The translations under genes were made by a program, and so were the position numbers. Positions 1 to 12,850 of a stretch of DNA of 64,000 nucleotides are shown piece by piece (the stretch's first letter is position 1; each line of letters starts with the position of its first letter). Under the pieces are notes generated by a model. The model ran no database searches, was not told the origin of the DNA, and saw nothing but the letters and a program-made list of their open reading frames with translations. The stretch is from Halocaridina rubra. Lineage: Eukaryota; Arthropoda; Malacostraca; Decapoda; Atyidae. Location: assembly GCA_037179515.1 (NCBI GenBank), contig JAXCGZ010001909.1, forward strand, positions 25,001-89,000, in the 5' to 3' direction.

Positions 1-1440
1 TATCGAAATATCGATCCCTATCCACTCTATCATAACCATGAAGGAATTTAAAGACTGTCACCATATCCCCCCTTACTCTTCTAGTTTCGAGTGATGGCAA
101 GTCTAATTCCCTCAGCCTCTCATCATAACCGAGATTGCGTATTTCTGGCACCAGTTTCGTGGCATGTCTTTGAACTTTTTCAAGCTTAGCTATGTGCTTT
201 TTCAAGTGCGGATTCCAAAAGGGGGCTGCATATTCGAGTTTTGGCCTCACATAGGTTACATAAATATTTCTGAACATTTCCTTGTCCATGTGCCTGAAGG
301 CTACCCTTACATTTGATAAGAATGCATATGCTGCCCTTACTACGCCATTTATATGTATTTCTGGAGACAAATCTGCCAATATGTTTACTCCTAGATCTCT
401 CTCATTTTCTGTCTCCTGAAGTTGTACTCCAGCCACCGAGTAGTCAAGCTTGGGCCTTCTTGCACTTGTACCCATTCTCATTACCTTACATTTTGAGGTA
501 TTGAATTTCATTAGCCACTTTTCTGACCACTCATGCAGATTATTTAGATCCTCCTGAAGTTCTCTACCATTGTTCTCGTTTTTTACTTTCTTCACAATCT
601 TTGCATCATCTGCAAACATATTCATGAATGAATTTACACACTCTGGTAGGTCATTTACATATACAAGGAACAAAAGTGGCCCTAAAACTGAACCCTGTGG
701 AACTCCACTACTAACTCTTCTCCATTCAGACACTGAGTGTCTTACTCTAACCCTCTGTTCCCTTCCTTCTAAGTAAGTTTTTATCCATTCCAAGACATTT
801 CCACCTATTCTAGCCATTGATTGCAGCTTCCTAATAAGTCTCCCATGTGGAACAGTGTCAAACGCTTTCTGGAAGTCTAGGAATATGCAATCTGCCCAGC
901 CCTCTCTTTCCTGTAAGATTTGGCTTACCTCATCATAAAATTCTAATAAGTTTGTTACTGTTGATCTTCCTTCTCTGAAGCCATGTTGCCTCACTGACAA
1001 AAAGTTGAAGGATTCCAAGTGAAGAGAGATATGTTTCCTTAGTAGTTTCTCCATAAGTTTGCAAACTATGCTGGTCAAGGAAACTGGTCTATAGTTCAGA
1101 GCCGTATCCCTCCTTCCCTTTTTGAAGATAGGTATCACATTTGCTTGTTTCCAGCATCTTGGAATCTCCCCCGACTCCAATGACTCCTTAAATATGATAC
1201 TTAGTGCCACTGATATTGTGCTTGCGCATTTTTTAAGCACATGAGGGGATATGTCATCAGGACCTGTAGCTTTATGAACATCTAAATCCATCAGCGCTTT
1301 GCATACCTCTGTGGCTGTAAGGTTGATGTTCTCTAATACCGGCCCTTGAGCTTCTATCACTGCAATCTGAGGGGGTGGGGTATTTTCTACTGTAAATACT
1401 GACTGAAACTCCTTGTTCAATTCTTTGCAGATCTCGACGT
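1..1440 (-). mobile_element. DK LINE copy A, RT-domain fragment (3' end outside window)
   Basis: Minus-strand piece of the CR1/L2-like DK LINE. Read in reverse complement it encodes the reverse transcriptase region of ORF2, from about ICKELNKEF through the motif A region (FLDFQKAFD), motif B (SSGVPQGS) and motif C (FADD) into the C-terminal region. The reading frame looks open to the window edge, so no stop is seen. At the high-coordinate side it stops abruptly at the start of a (TG)n tract, which is a 5' truncation. The 3' UTR lies to the left of the window. Assignment to the family rests on near identity with the other copies here. Confidence 0.9.
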
Positions 1441-1466
1441 CCGTCTCTGTGTGTGTGTGTGTGTGT

Positions 1467-1500
<34 letters not shown>

Positions 1501-1501
1501 A
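1441..1501. repeat. (TG)n microsatellite at a DK junction
   Basis: An interrupted TG tract sits exactly between the truncated 5' side of copy A and the 3' tail of the next DK fragment. On the element strand it continues the CA-ending tail of that fragment. The minus-strand Thr-His reading frame across it is an artefact of the repeat. Confidence 0.95.
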
Positions 1502-1706
1502 TTACCTAATTGTGTTTACGGGAAAGAGCCCATAGCTCGTATCTTCCCGTCTCCTGATCGGTTCCACTTTATACTTAGTGATACTTATGATACATGTCCT
1601 TAAAACTAAGGATTGAGATAGCATTAACTACCTCCTCGCTTAGCCAATTCCAATTATCAACTACTCTTACACTGAAAAAGTATTTCCTTACATCCTGCAA
1701 AGCAGT
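1502..1706 (-). mobile_element. DK LINE 3'-end fragment (about 205 bp)
   Basis: Contains the tail, the 3' UTR hairpin region and the last ~40 codons of ORF2, then ends at CTGCAAAGCAG. The same 5' truncation point (at the CTTTGCAGGATG coding region) recurs near 10756, 12847, 14938 and 19497. Confidence 0.88.
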
Positions 1707-2202
1707 GTGATTACCTAATTGTGATCACCTAATTGTGTTTACGGGAAAGACCCCAAAGCTCGTATCTTCCCGTCTCCTCATCGGTTCCATTTTATACTTT
1801 GTGATACTTATCATACCTGTCCTTAAAACTATGGATTGAGATATCATTAACTACCTCCTCGCTTAGCCAATTCCAATTATCAACTACTCTTACACTGAAA
1901 AAGTATTTCCTTACATCCTGCAAAGAAGTTTTCTTACCAAGCTTCAAACTATGACCTCTAGTTCTAGAGCCAGCAATATCAAAATATCGATCCCTATCCA
2001 CTCTATCATAACCATGAAGGAATTTAAAGACTCTCACCATATTCCCCCTCACTCTTCTAGCTTCGAGTGATGGTAAGTCTAATTCCCTCAGCCTCTCATC
2101 ATAACTGAGATTGCGTATTTCTGGCACCAGTTTCGTGGCATGTCTTTGAACTTATTCAAGCTTAGCTATGTGCTTTTTCAAGTGCAGATTCCAAAAGGGG
2201 GC
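1707..2202 (-). mobile_element. DK LINE 3'-end fragment, long type
   Basis: A 5'-truncated DK 3' end with tail, 3' UTR and about 130 codons of ORF2 C-terminus. The frame is open over 1792-2127 and matches the conserved end (NLSYDERLRELDLPSLEARR ... WNWLSEEVVN). It ends at AAAAGGGGGCTG, the same truncation point as the long units of the satellite that follows. It probably seeded, or is the edge of, that array. Confidence 0.88.
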
Positions 2203-2530
2203 TGTGATTACCAAATTGTGATTACCTAATTGTGTTTACGGGAAAGAGCCCAAAGCTCGTATCTTCCCGTCTCCTCATTGGTTCCATTTTAGACTTAGTG
2301 ATACTTATCATACCTGTCCTTAAACCTATGGATTGAGATAGCATTAACTGTCTTCTCGCTTAGCCAATTCCAATTATCAACTACTCTTACACTGAAAAAG
2401 TATTTCCTTACATTCTGCAAAGAAGTTTTCTTACAAAGCTTCAAACTATGACCTCTAGTTCTAGAGCCAGCCATATCAAAATATCGATCCCTATCCACTC
2501 TATCATAACCATGAAGGAATTTAAAGACTG

Positions 2531-3029
2531 TGTGTGATTACCTAATTGTGATTACCTAATTGTGTTTACGGGAAAGAACCCAAAGCTCGTATCTTCCCGT
2601 CTCCTGATCGGTTCCATCTTAGACTTAGTGATATTTATCATACCTGTCCTTAAAACTAAGGATTGAGATAGCATTAACTACCTCCTCGCTTAGCCAATTC
2701 CAATTATCAACTACTCTTACACTGAAAAAGTATTTCCTTACATCCTGCAAAGAAGTTTTTTTACCAAGCTTCAAACTATGACCTCTAGTTCTATAGCCAG
2801 CCATATCAAAATATCGATCCCTATCCACTCTATCATAACCGTGAAGGAATTTAAAGACTGTCACCATATCCCCCCTCACTCTTCTAGCTTCGAGTGATGG
2901 TAATTCTAATTCCCTCAGCCTCTCATCATAACTGAGATTGCGTATTTCTGGCACCAGTTTCGTGGCATGTCTTTGAACTTTTTCAAGCTTAGCTATGTGC
3001 TTTTTCAAGTGCGGATTCCAAAAGGGGGC
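2531..3029 (-). repeat. Example long (L) unit of the DK satellite
   Basis: Holds tail, 3' UTR and the final ~127 codons of ORF2 (2625-3008 in frame, with the conserved end RYDKYH). This unit, unlike most L units, keeps the Tyr codon (AAAAAGTATTTCC on the plus strand), so it is a mixed type. It is followed directly by the tail of the next unit. Confidence 0.9.
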
Positions 3030-6000
3030 TGTGATTACCTAATTGTGATTACCTAATTGTGTTTACGGGAAAGAGCCCAAAGCTCGTATCTTCCCGTCTC
3101 CTCATCGGTTCCATTTTAGACTTAGTGATACTTATCATACCTGTCCTTAAAACTATGTATTGAGATAGCATTAACTATCTCCTCGCTTAGCCAATTCTAA
3201 TTATCAACTACTCTTACACTGAAAAAGTATTTCCTTACATCCTGCAAAGAAGTTTTCTTACGAAGCTTCAAACTATGACCTCTAGTTCTAGAGCCAGCCA
3301 TATCAAAATATCGATCCCTATCCACTCTATCATAACCATGAAGGAATTTAAAGACTGTGTGTGATTACCTAATTGTGATTACCTAATTGTGTTTACGGGA
3401 AAGAGCCCAAAGCTCGTATCTTCACGTCTCCTGATCGGTTCCATTTTATACTTAGTGATACTTATCATACCTGTCCTTAAAACTATGGATTGAGATAGCA
3501 TTAACTACCTCCTCGCTTAGCCAATTCCAATTATCAACTACTCTTACACTGAAAAACTATTTCCTTACATCCTGCAAAGAAGATTTCTTACCAAGCTTCA
3601 AACTATGACCTCTAGTTCTAGAGCCAGCCATATCAAAATATCGATCCCTATCCACTCTATCATAACCATGAAGGAATTTAAAGACTGTCACCATATCCCC
3701 CCTCATTCTTCTAGCTTCGAGTGATGGTAATTCTAATTCCCTCAGCCTCTCATCATAACTGAGATTGCGTATTTCTGGCACCAGTTTCGTGGCATGTCTT
3801 TCAACTTTTTCAAGCTTAGCTATGTGCTTTTTCAAGTGCGGATTCCAAAACGGGGTTGTGATTACCTAATTGTGATTACCTAATTGTGTTTACGGGAAAG
3901 AGCCCAAAGCTCGTATCTTCCCGTCTCCTCATCGGTTCCATTTTAGACTTAGTGATACTTATCATACCTGTCCTTAAAACTATGGATTGAGATAGCATTA
4001 ACTATCTCCTCGCTTAGCCAATTCCAATTATCAACTACTCTTACACTGAAAAAGTATTTCCTTACATCCTGCAAAGAAGTTTTCTTACGAAGCTTCAAAC
4101 TATGACCTCTAGTTCTAGAGCCAGCCATATCAAAATATCGATCCCTATCCACTCTATCATAACCATGAAGGAATTTAAAGACTGTGTGTGATTACCTAAT
4201 TGTGATTACCTAATTGTGTTTACGGGAAAGAGCCCAAAGCTCGTATCTTCACGTCTCCTGATCGGTTCCATTTTATACTTAGTGATACTTATCATACCTG
4301 TCCTTAAAACTATGGATTGAGATAGCATTAACTACCTCCTCGCTTAGCCAATTCCAATTATCAACTACTCTTACACTGAAAAACTATTTCCTTACATCCT
4401 GCAAAGAAGTTTTTTTACCAAGCTTCAAACTATGACCTCTAGTTCTAGAGCCAGCCATATCAAAATATCGATCCCTATCCACTCTATCATAACCATGAAA
4501 GAATTTAAAGACTGTCACCATCTCCCCCCTCATTCTTCTAGCTTCGAGTGATGGTAATTCTAATTCCCTCAGCCTCTCATCATAACTGAGATTGAGTATT
4601 TCTGGCACCAGTTTCGTGGCATGTCTTTCAACTTTTTCAAGCTTAGCTATGTGCTTTTTCAAGTGCGGATTCCAAAAGGGGGCTGTGATTACCTAATTGT
4701 GATTACCTAATTGTGTTTACGGGAAAGAGCCCAAATCTCGTATCTTCCCGTCTCCTGATCGGTTCCATTTTAGACTTAGTGATACTTATCATACCTGTCC
4801 TTAAAACTATGGATTGAGATAGCATTAACTATCTCCTCGCTTAGCCAATTCTAATTATCAACTACTCTTACACTGAAAAAGTATTTCCTTACATCCTGCA
4901 AAGAAGTTTTCTTACGAAGCTTCAAACTATGACCTCTAGTTCTAGAGCCAGCCATATCAAAATATCGATCCCTATCCACTCTATCATAACCATGAAGGAA
5001 TTTAAAGACTGTGTGTGATTACCTAATTATGATTACCTAATTGTGTTTACGGGAAAGAGCCCAAAGCTCGTATCTTCCCGTCTCCTGATCGGTTCCATTT
5101 TAGATTTAGTGATACTTATCATACCTGTCCTTAAAACTATGGATTGAGATAGCATTATCTATCTCCTCGCTTAGCCAATTCCAATTATCAACTACTCTTA
5201 CACTGAAAAAGTATTTCCTTACATCCTGCAAAGAAGTTTTCTTACCAAGCTTCAAACTATGACCTCTAGTTCTAGAGCCAGCCATATCAAAATATCGATC
5301 CCTATCCACTCTATCATAACCATGAAGGAATTTAAAGACTGTGTGTGATTACCTAATTGTGATTACCTAATTGTGTTTACGGGAAAGAGCCCAAAGCTCG
5401 TATCTTCACGTCTCCTGATCGGTTCCATTTTATACTTAGTGATACTTATCATACCTGTCCTTAAAACTATGGATTGAGATAGCATTAACTACCTCCTCGC
5501 TTAGCCAATTCCAATTATCAACTACTCTTACACTGAAAAACTATTTCCTTACATCCTGCAAAGAAGTTTTCTTACCAAGCTTCAAACTATGACCTCTAGT
5601 TCTAGAGCCAGCCATATCAAAATATCGATCCCTATCCACTCTATCATAACCATGAAGGAATTTAAGGACTGTCACCATATCCCCCCTCATTCTTCTAGCT
5701 TCGAGTGATGGTAATTCTAATTCCCTCAGCCTCTCATCATAACTGAGATTGCGTATTTCTGGCACCAGTTTCGTGGCATGTCTTTCAACTTTTTCAAGCT
5801 TAGCTATGTGCTTTTTCAAGTGCGGATTCCAAAAGGGGGCTGTGATTACCTAATTGTGATTACCTAATTGTGTTTACGGGAAAGAGCCCAAAGCTCGTAT
5901 CTTCCCGTCTCCTCATCGGTTCCATTTTAGACTTAGTGATACTTATCATACCTGTCCTTAAAACTATGGATTGAGATAGCATTAACTATCTCCTCGCTTA

Positions 6001-7495
6001 GCCAATTCTAATTATCAACTACTCTTACACTGAAAAAGTATTTCCTTACATCCTGCAAAGAAGTTTTCTTACCAAGCTTCAAACTATGACCTCTAGTTCT
6101 AGAGCCAGCCATATCAAAATATCGATCCCTATCCACTCTATCATAACCATGAAGGAATTTAAAGACTGTGTGTGATTACCTAATTGTGATTACCTAATTG
6201 TGTTTACGGGAAAGAGCCCAAAGCTCGTATCTTCACGTCTCCTGATCGGTTCCATTTTATACTTAGTGATACTTATCATACCTGTCCTTAAAACTATGGA
6301 TTGAGATAGCATTAACTACCTCCTCGCTTAGCCAATTCCAATTATCAACTACTCTTACACTGAAAAACTATTTCCTTACATCCTGCAAAGAAGTTTTTTT
6401 TACCAAGCTTCAAACTATGACCTCTAGTTCAAGAGCCAGCCATATCAAAATATCGATCCCTATCCACTCTATCATAACCATGAAAGAATTTAAAGACTGT
6501 CACCATATCCCCCCTCATTCTTCTAGCTTCGAGTGATGGTAATTCTAATTCCCTCAGCCTCTCATCATAACTGAGATTGAGTATTTCTGGCACCAGTTTC
6601 GTGGCATGTCTTTGAACTTTTTCAAGCTTAGCTATGTGCTTTTTCAAGTGCGGATTCAGAAAGGGGGCTGTGATTACCTAATTGTGATTACCTAATTGTG
6701 TTTACGGGAAAGAGCCCAAAGCTCGTATCTTCCCGTCTCCTCATCGGTTCCATTTTAGACTTAGTGATACTTATCATACCTGTCCTTAAAACTATGGATT
6801 GAGATAGCATTAACTATCTCCTCGCTTAGCCAATTCTAATTATCAACTACTCTTACACTGAAAAAGTATTTCCTTACATCCTGCAAAGAAGTTTTCTTAC
6901 GAAGCTTCAAACTATGACCTCTAGTTCTAGAGCCAGCCATATCAAAATATCGATCCCTATCCACTCTATCATAACCATGAAGGAATTTAAAGACTGTGTG
7001 TGATTACCTAATTGTGATTACCTAATTGTGTTTACGGGAAAGAGCCCAAAGCTCGTATCTTCCCGTCTCCTGATCGGTTCCATTTTAGACTTAGTGATGC
7101 TTATCATACCTGTCCTTAAAACTATGGATTGAGATAGCATTAACTATCTCCTCGATTAGCCAATTCCAATTATCAACTACTCTTACACTGAAAAACTATT
7201 TCCTTACATCCTGCAAAGAAGTTTTCTTACGAAGCTTCAAACTATGACCTCTAGTTCTAGAGCCAGCCATATCAAAATATCGATCCCTATCCACTCTATC
7301 ATAACCATGAAGGAATTTAAAGACTGTCACCATATCCCCCCTCATTCTTCTAGCTTCGAGTGATGGTAATTCTAATTCCCTCAGCCTCTCATCATAACTG
7401 AGATTGAGTATTTCTGGCACCAGTTTCGTGGCATGTCTTTCAACTTTTTCAAGCTTAGCTATGTGCTTTTTCAAGTGCGGATTCAGAAAGGGGGC

Positions 7496-7825
7496 TGTGA
7501 TTACCTAATTGTGATTACCTAATTGTGTTTACGGGAAAGAGCCCAAAGCTCGTATCTTCCCGTCTCCTCATCGGTTCCATTTTAGACTTAGTGATACTTA
7601 TCATACCTGTTCTTAAAACTATGGATTGAGATAGCATTAACTATCTCCTCGCTTAGGCAATTCCAATTATCAACTACTCTTACACTGAAAAAGTATTTCC
7701 TTACATCCTGCAAAGAAGTTTTCTTACGAAGCTTCAAACTATGACCTCTAGTTCTAGAGCCAGCCATATCAAAATATCGATCCCTATCCACTCTATCATA
7801 ACCATGAAGGAATTTAAAGACTGTG
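7496..7825 (-). repeat. Example short (S) unit of the DK satellite
   Basis: Holds tail, 3' UTR and the last 67 codons of ORF2 (7588-7791, starting at the VDRDRYFDMAGS segment). Its truncated side, TTTAAAGACTG, joins TGTGTGATTACC of the next L unit. Confidence 0.9.
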
Positions 7826-8653
7826 TGTGATTACCTAATTGTGATTACCTAATTGTGTTTACGGGAAAGAGCCCAAAGCTCGTATCTTCACGTCTCCTGA
7901 TCGGTTCCATTTTATACTTAGTGATACTTATCATACCTGTCCTTAAAACTATGGATTGAGATAGCATTAACTACCTCCTCGCTTAGCCAATTCCAATTAT
8001 CAACTACTCTTACACTGAAAAACTATTTCCTTACATCCTGCAAAGAAGTTTTCTTACCAAGCTTCAAACTATGACCTCTAGTTCTAGAGCCAGCCATATC
8101 AAAATATCGATCCCTATCCACTCTATCATAACCATGAAGGAATTTAAAGACTGTCACCATATCCCCCCCTCATTCTTCTAGCTTCGAGTGATGGTAATTC
8201 TAATTCCCTCAGCCTCTCATCATAACTGAGATTGCGTATTTCTGGCACCAGTTTCGTGGCATGTCTTTCAACTTTTTCAAGCTTAGCTATGTGCTTTTTC
8301 AAGTGCGGATTCCAAAAGGGGGCTGTGATTACCTAATTGTGATTACCTAATTGTGTTTACGGGAAAGAGCCCAAAGCTCGTATCTTCCCGTCTCCTCATC
8401 GGTTCCATTTTAGACTTAGTGATACTTATCATACCTGTCCTTAAAACTATGGATTGAGATAGCATTAACTATCTCCTCGCTTAGCGAATTCCAATTATCA
8501 ACTACTCTTACACTGAAAAAGTATTTCCTTACATCCTTCAAAGAAGTTTTCTTACGAAGCTTCAAACTATGACCTCTAGTTCTAGAGCCAGCCATATCAA
8601 AATATCGATCCCTATCCACTCTATCATAACCATGAAGGAATTTAAAGACTGTG

Positions 8654-10758
8654 TGTGATTACCTAATTGTGATTACCTAATTGTGTTTACGGGAAAGTGC
8701 CCAAAGCTCGTATCTTCACGTCTCCTGATCGGTTCCATTTTATACTTAGTGATACTTATCATACCTGTCCTTAAAACTATGGATTGAGATAGCATTAACT
8801 ACCTCCTCGCCTAGCCAATTCCAATTATCAACTACTCTTACACTGAAAAACTATTTCCTTACATCCTGCAAAGAAGTTTTCTTACCAAGCTTCAAACTAT
8901 GACCTCTAGTTCTAGAGCCAGCCATATCAAAATATCGATCCCTATCCACTCTATCATAACCATGAAGGAATTTAAAGACTGTCACCATATCCCCCCTCGC
9001 TCTTCTAGCTTCGAGTGATGGTAAGTCTAATTCCCTCAGCCTCTCATCATAACTGAGATTGCGTATTTCTGGCACCAGTTTCGTTACATGTCTTTGAACT
9101 TTTTCAAGCTTAGCTATGTACTTTTTCAAGTGCGGATTCCAAAAGGGGGCTACGTATTCGAGTTTTGGCCTCACATAGGTTACATAAATATTTCTGAACA
9201 TTTCCTTGTCCATGTGCCTGAAGGCTACCCTTACATTTGATAAGAATGCATATGCTGCCCTTACTATGCCATTTATATGTATTTCTGGAGACAAATCTGC
9301 CAGTATGTTTACTCCTAGATCTCTCTCATTTTCTGTCTCTTGAAGTTGTACTCCAGCCACTGAGTATTCAAGCTTGGGCTTTCTTGCACTTGTACCCATT
9401 CTCATTACCTTACATTTTGAAGTATTGAATTTCATTAGCCACTTTTCTGACCACTCATGCAGATTATTTAGATCCTCCTGAAGTTCTCTACCATTGTTCT
9501 CGTTTTTTACTTTCTTCACAATCTTTGCATCATCTGCAAACATATTAATGAATGAATTTACACACTCTGGTAGGTCATTTACATACACAAGGAACAAAAG
9601 TGGCCCTAAAACTGAACCCTGTGGAACTCCACTACTAACTCTTCTCCATTCAGACACTGAGTGTCGTACTCTAACCCTCTGTTCCCTTCCTTCTAAGTAA
9701 GTTTTTATCCATTCCAAAACATTTCCACCTATTCTAGCCATTGATTGCAGCTTCCTAATAAGTCTCCCATGTGGAACAGTGTCAAACGCTTTCTGGAAGT
9801 CTAGGAATATGCAATCTGCCCAGCCCTCTCTTTCCTGTAAGATTTGGCTTACCTCATCATAAAATTCTAATAAGTTTGTTACTGTTGATCTACCTTCTCT
9901 GAAGCCATGTTGCCTCACTGACAAAAAGTTGAAGGATTCCAAGTGAAGAGAGATATGTTTCCTTAGTAGTTTCTCCATAACTTTGCAAACTATGCTGGTC
10001 AAGGAAACTGGTCTATAGTTCAGAGTCATTTCCCTCCTTCCCTTTTTGAAGATAGGTATCACATTTGCTTGTTTCCAGCATCTTGGAATCTCCCCCGACT
10101 CCAGTGACTCCTTAAATATGATACTTAGTGCCACTGATATTGTGTTTGCGCATTTTTTAAGCACATGAGGGGATATGTCATCAGGTCCTGTAGCTTTATG
10201 AACATCTAAATCCATCAGCGCTTTGCATACCTCTGTGGCTGTAAGGTTGATGTTCTCTAATACCGGCCCTTGAGCTTCTATCACTGCAATCTGAGGGGGT
10301 GGGGTATTTTCTACTGTAAATACTGACTGAAACTCCTTGTTCAATTCTTTGCAGATCTCTTCATCCGTCTCAGTGATGCTTCCATCCGCTCTCTTTAGCC
10401 TTAAAACCTGTTCTTTTACCTTCAGTTTTCCTCTGATAAAGCTTTGGAAAAGCTTGGGATTTTCTTTAGCCTTCCTGGTTATGTCCCTCTCATAGTCTCT
10501 CTCTGCCTCTCTCCTTTTACTTAGGTAGTCATTTCTTGCTCTTTTGTAGGTTTGCCAGGCATTTATGTTTTTTCTCCTCCTATACCTTTTTCAGCATTTG
10601 TCTCTCCACTCCTTAGCTCTTTTACACCCATTATCGAAAAATTTCTCTCTGGCATGAATTACACCTACTTTGGTGACAGGTATGCAGCAATCTACTATCT
10701 TCCCATATTTCTCACATATTTCTGAAAAAGTATTGCCTTACATCCTGCAAAGCAGTGT
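8654..10758 (-). mobile_element. DK LINE copy B, 5'-truncated
   Basis: First of three tandem ~2.09-kb units (8654, 10759, 12851) that share one 5' junction. The element is cut in the endonuclease-RT linker at about 10717 and followed by a ~35-bp scrap of DK 3' coding sequence (TTCTGAAAAAGTATT... to GCAAAGCAG). It abuts the satellite on the left. The same junction in all three units means the unit was duplicated as DNA. Confidence 0.92.
8746..10590 (-). pseudogene. DK ORF2 remnant of copy B: reverse transcriptase
   Basis: Reverse transcriptase of a non-LTR element, used for target-primed reverse transcription. The frame is open from 8851 to 10590. It shows the thumb-side motifs NVIPIFKKGRR and NYRPVSLTS, motif A FLDFQKAFDTVPH, motif B SSGVPQGSVLGPLL and motif C FADD, then the long C-terminal domain of CR1-like ORF2 proteins. 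A TGA at 10591-10593 replaces the Trp of KCWKRY. A TAG at 8851-8853 replaces a Tyr about 35 codons before the family stop at 8746. The apparent Met at 10344 is a TTG codon inside the conserved segment, not a real start. Catalytic Asp residues are intact, but the protein cannot be made whole. Confidence 0.9.
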
Positions 10759-12850
10759 GTGTGATTACCTAATTGTGTTTACGGGAAAGAGCCCAAAGCT
10801 CGTATCTTCCCGTCTCCTCATCGGTTCCATTTTAGACTTAGTGATACTTATCATACCTGTCCTTAAAACTATGGATTGAGATAGCATTAACTACCTCCTC
10901 GCTTAGCCAATTCCAATTATCAACTACTCTTACACTGAAAAAGTATTTCCTTACATCCTGCGAAGAAGTTTTCTTACGAAGCTTCAAACTATGACCTCTA
11001 GTTCTAGAGCCAGCCATATCAAAATATTGATCCCTATCCACTCTGTCATAACCATGAAGGAATTTAAAGACTGTCACCATATCCCCCCTCACTCTTCTAG
11101 CTTCCAGTGATGGTAAGTCTAATTCCCTCAGCCTCTCATCATAACTGAGATTGCGTATTTCTGGCACCAGTTTCGTGGCATGTCTTTGAACTTTTTCAAT
11201 CTTAGCTATGTGCTTTTTCAAGTGCGGATTCCAAAAGGGGGCTGCATATTCGAGTTTTGGCCTCACATAGGTTACATAAATATTTCTGAACATTTCCTTG
11301 TCCATGTGCCTGAAGGCTACCCTTACATTTGATAAGAATGCATATGCTGCCCTTACTATGCCATTTATATGTATTTCTGGAGACAAATCTGCCAGTATGT
11401 TTACTCCTAGATCTCTCTCATTTTCTGTCTCTTGAAGTTGTACTCCAGCCACTGAGTAGTCAAGCTTGGGCCTTCTTGCACTTGTACCCATTCTCATTAC
11501 CTTACATTTTGAAGTATTGAATTTCATTAGCCACTTTTCTGACCACTCATGCAGATTATTTAGATCCTCCTGAAGTTCTCTACCATTGTTCTCGTTTTTT
11601 ACTTTCTTCACAATCTTTGCATCACCTGCAAACATATTCATGAATGAATTTACAGACTCTGGTAGGTCATTTACATATACAAGGAACAAAAGTGGCCCTA
11701 AAACTGAACCCTGTGGAACTCCACTACTAACTCTTCTCCATTCAGACACTGAGTGTCTTACTCTAACCCTCTGTTCCCTTCCTTCTAAGTAAGTTTTTAT
11801 CCATTCCAAAACATTTCCACCTATTCTAACCATTGATTGCAGCTTCCTAATAAGTCTCCCATGTGGAACAGTGTCAAACGCTTTCTGGAAGTCTAGGAAT
11901 ATGCAATCTGCCCAGCCCTCTCTTTCCTGTAAGATTTGGCTTACCTCATCATAAAATTCCAATAAGTGTGTTACTGTTGATCTACATTCTCTGAAGCCAT
12001 GTTGCCTCACTGACAAAAAGTTGAAGGATTCCAAGTGAAGAGAGATATGTTTCCTTAGTAGTTTCTCCATAACTTTGCAAACTATTCTGGTCAAGGAAAC
12101 TAGTCTATAGTTCAGAGCCGTATCCCTCCTTCCCTTTTTGAAGATAGGTATCACATTTGCTTGTTTCCAGCATCTTGGAATCTCACCCGACTCCAGTAAT
12201 TCCTTAAATATGATACTTAGTGCCACTGATATTGTGTTTGCGCATTTTTTAAGCACATGAGGGGATATGTCATCAGGTCCTGTAGCTTTATGAACATCTA
12301 AATCCATCAGCGCTTTGCATACCTCTGTGGCTGTAAGGTTGATGTTCTCTAATATGGCCCTTGAGCTTCTATCACTGCAATCTGAGGGGGTGGGGTATTT
12401 TCTACTGTAAATACTGACTGAAACTCCTTGTTCAATTCTTTGCAGATCTCTTCATCCGTCTCAGTGATGCTTCCATCCGCTCTCTTTAGCCTTAAAACCT
12501 GTTCTTTTACGTTCAGTTTTCCTCTGATAAAGCTTTGGAAAAGCTTGGGATTTTCTTTAGCCTTCCTGGTGATGTCCCTCTCATAGTCTCTCTCTGCCTC
12601 TCTCCTTTTACTTAGGTAGTCATTTCTTGCTCTTTTGTAGGTTTGCCAGGCATTTATGTTTTTTCTCCTCCTATACCTTTTTCAGCATTTGTCTCTCCAC
12701 TCCTTAGCTCTTTTACACCCATTATCGAAAAATTTCTCTCTGGCATGAATTACACCTACTTTGGTGACAGGTATGCAGCAATCTACTATCTTCCCATATT
12801 TCTCACATATTTCTGAAAAAATATTTCCTTACATCCTGCAAAGCAGTGTG
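10759..12850 (-). mobile_element. DK LINE copy C1, tandem duplicate
   Basis: Second 2.09-kb unit. It is nearly identical to the next unit (12851-14941), including a one-base deletion near 12355, a TGA in the Trp codon of KCWKRY and an altered RT active site. The short frames on the plus strand repeat at exactly 2,091-bp spacing, which confirms the period. Confidence 0.93.
10838..12307 (-). pseudogene. DK reverse transcriptase, copy C1, dead active site
   Basis: A 489-codon open frame starting at a genuine ATG (MDLDVHKATGPDD) and ending at the family stop (RYDKYH). It covers RT motifs through the C-terminal domain. Motif C reads FAGD instead of FADD (plus strand CATCACCTGC), so one of the two catalytic aspartates is lost. 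Upstream the family frame is thrown out by a one-base deletion (TAATATGGCC for TAATACCGGCC). The ATG is internal in the family alignment, so this is a remnant rather than a designed start. The same FAGD change and deletion occur in the neighbouring unit. Confidence 0.92.

Larger units (their letters stand above)
2203..8653 (-). repeat. Satellite-like tandem array of truncated DK LINE 3' ends
   Basis: Sixteen head-to-tail units, each beginning (at low coordinate) with the tail TGTGATTACCTAATTG. Two lengths alternate: short (S, ~330 bp), truncated at TTTAAAGACTG, and long (L, ~498 bp), truncated at AAAGGGGGCTG. Unit starts are 2203 S, 2531 L, 3030 S, 3359 L, 3857 S, 4187 L, 4684 S, 5014 S, 5344 L, 5841 S, 6171 L, 6669 S, 6999 L, 7496 S, 7826 L and 8324 S. 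The higher-order period is ~828 bp, broken once by consecutive S units at 4684-5343. L units mostly carry TAG in place of a conserved Tyr codon and the variant CTTCACGTCTCC. S units carry the intact Tyr codon and CTTCCCGTCTCC. The short reading frames (67 or 92 codons) are remnants of the ORF2 C-terminus, not genes. Confidence 0.95.

Noticed and set aside
313..776. Recurring plus-strand frames of 63 and 68 codons (MIRMHMLPLL..., MFSFFTFFTIF...)
   Set aside because: They recur opposite every DK copy because they are antisense shadows of the conserved RT coding strand.
1272..1502. Minus-strand frame with a Thr-His run
   Set aside because: Microsatellite translation followed by a wrong-frame reading of DK sequence.
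2203..8653. CRISPR-like regular repeats
   Set aside because: Units are 330-498 bp, contiguous and derived from LINE 3' ends. There are no short repeats with unique spacers and no cas genes.
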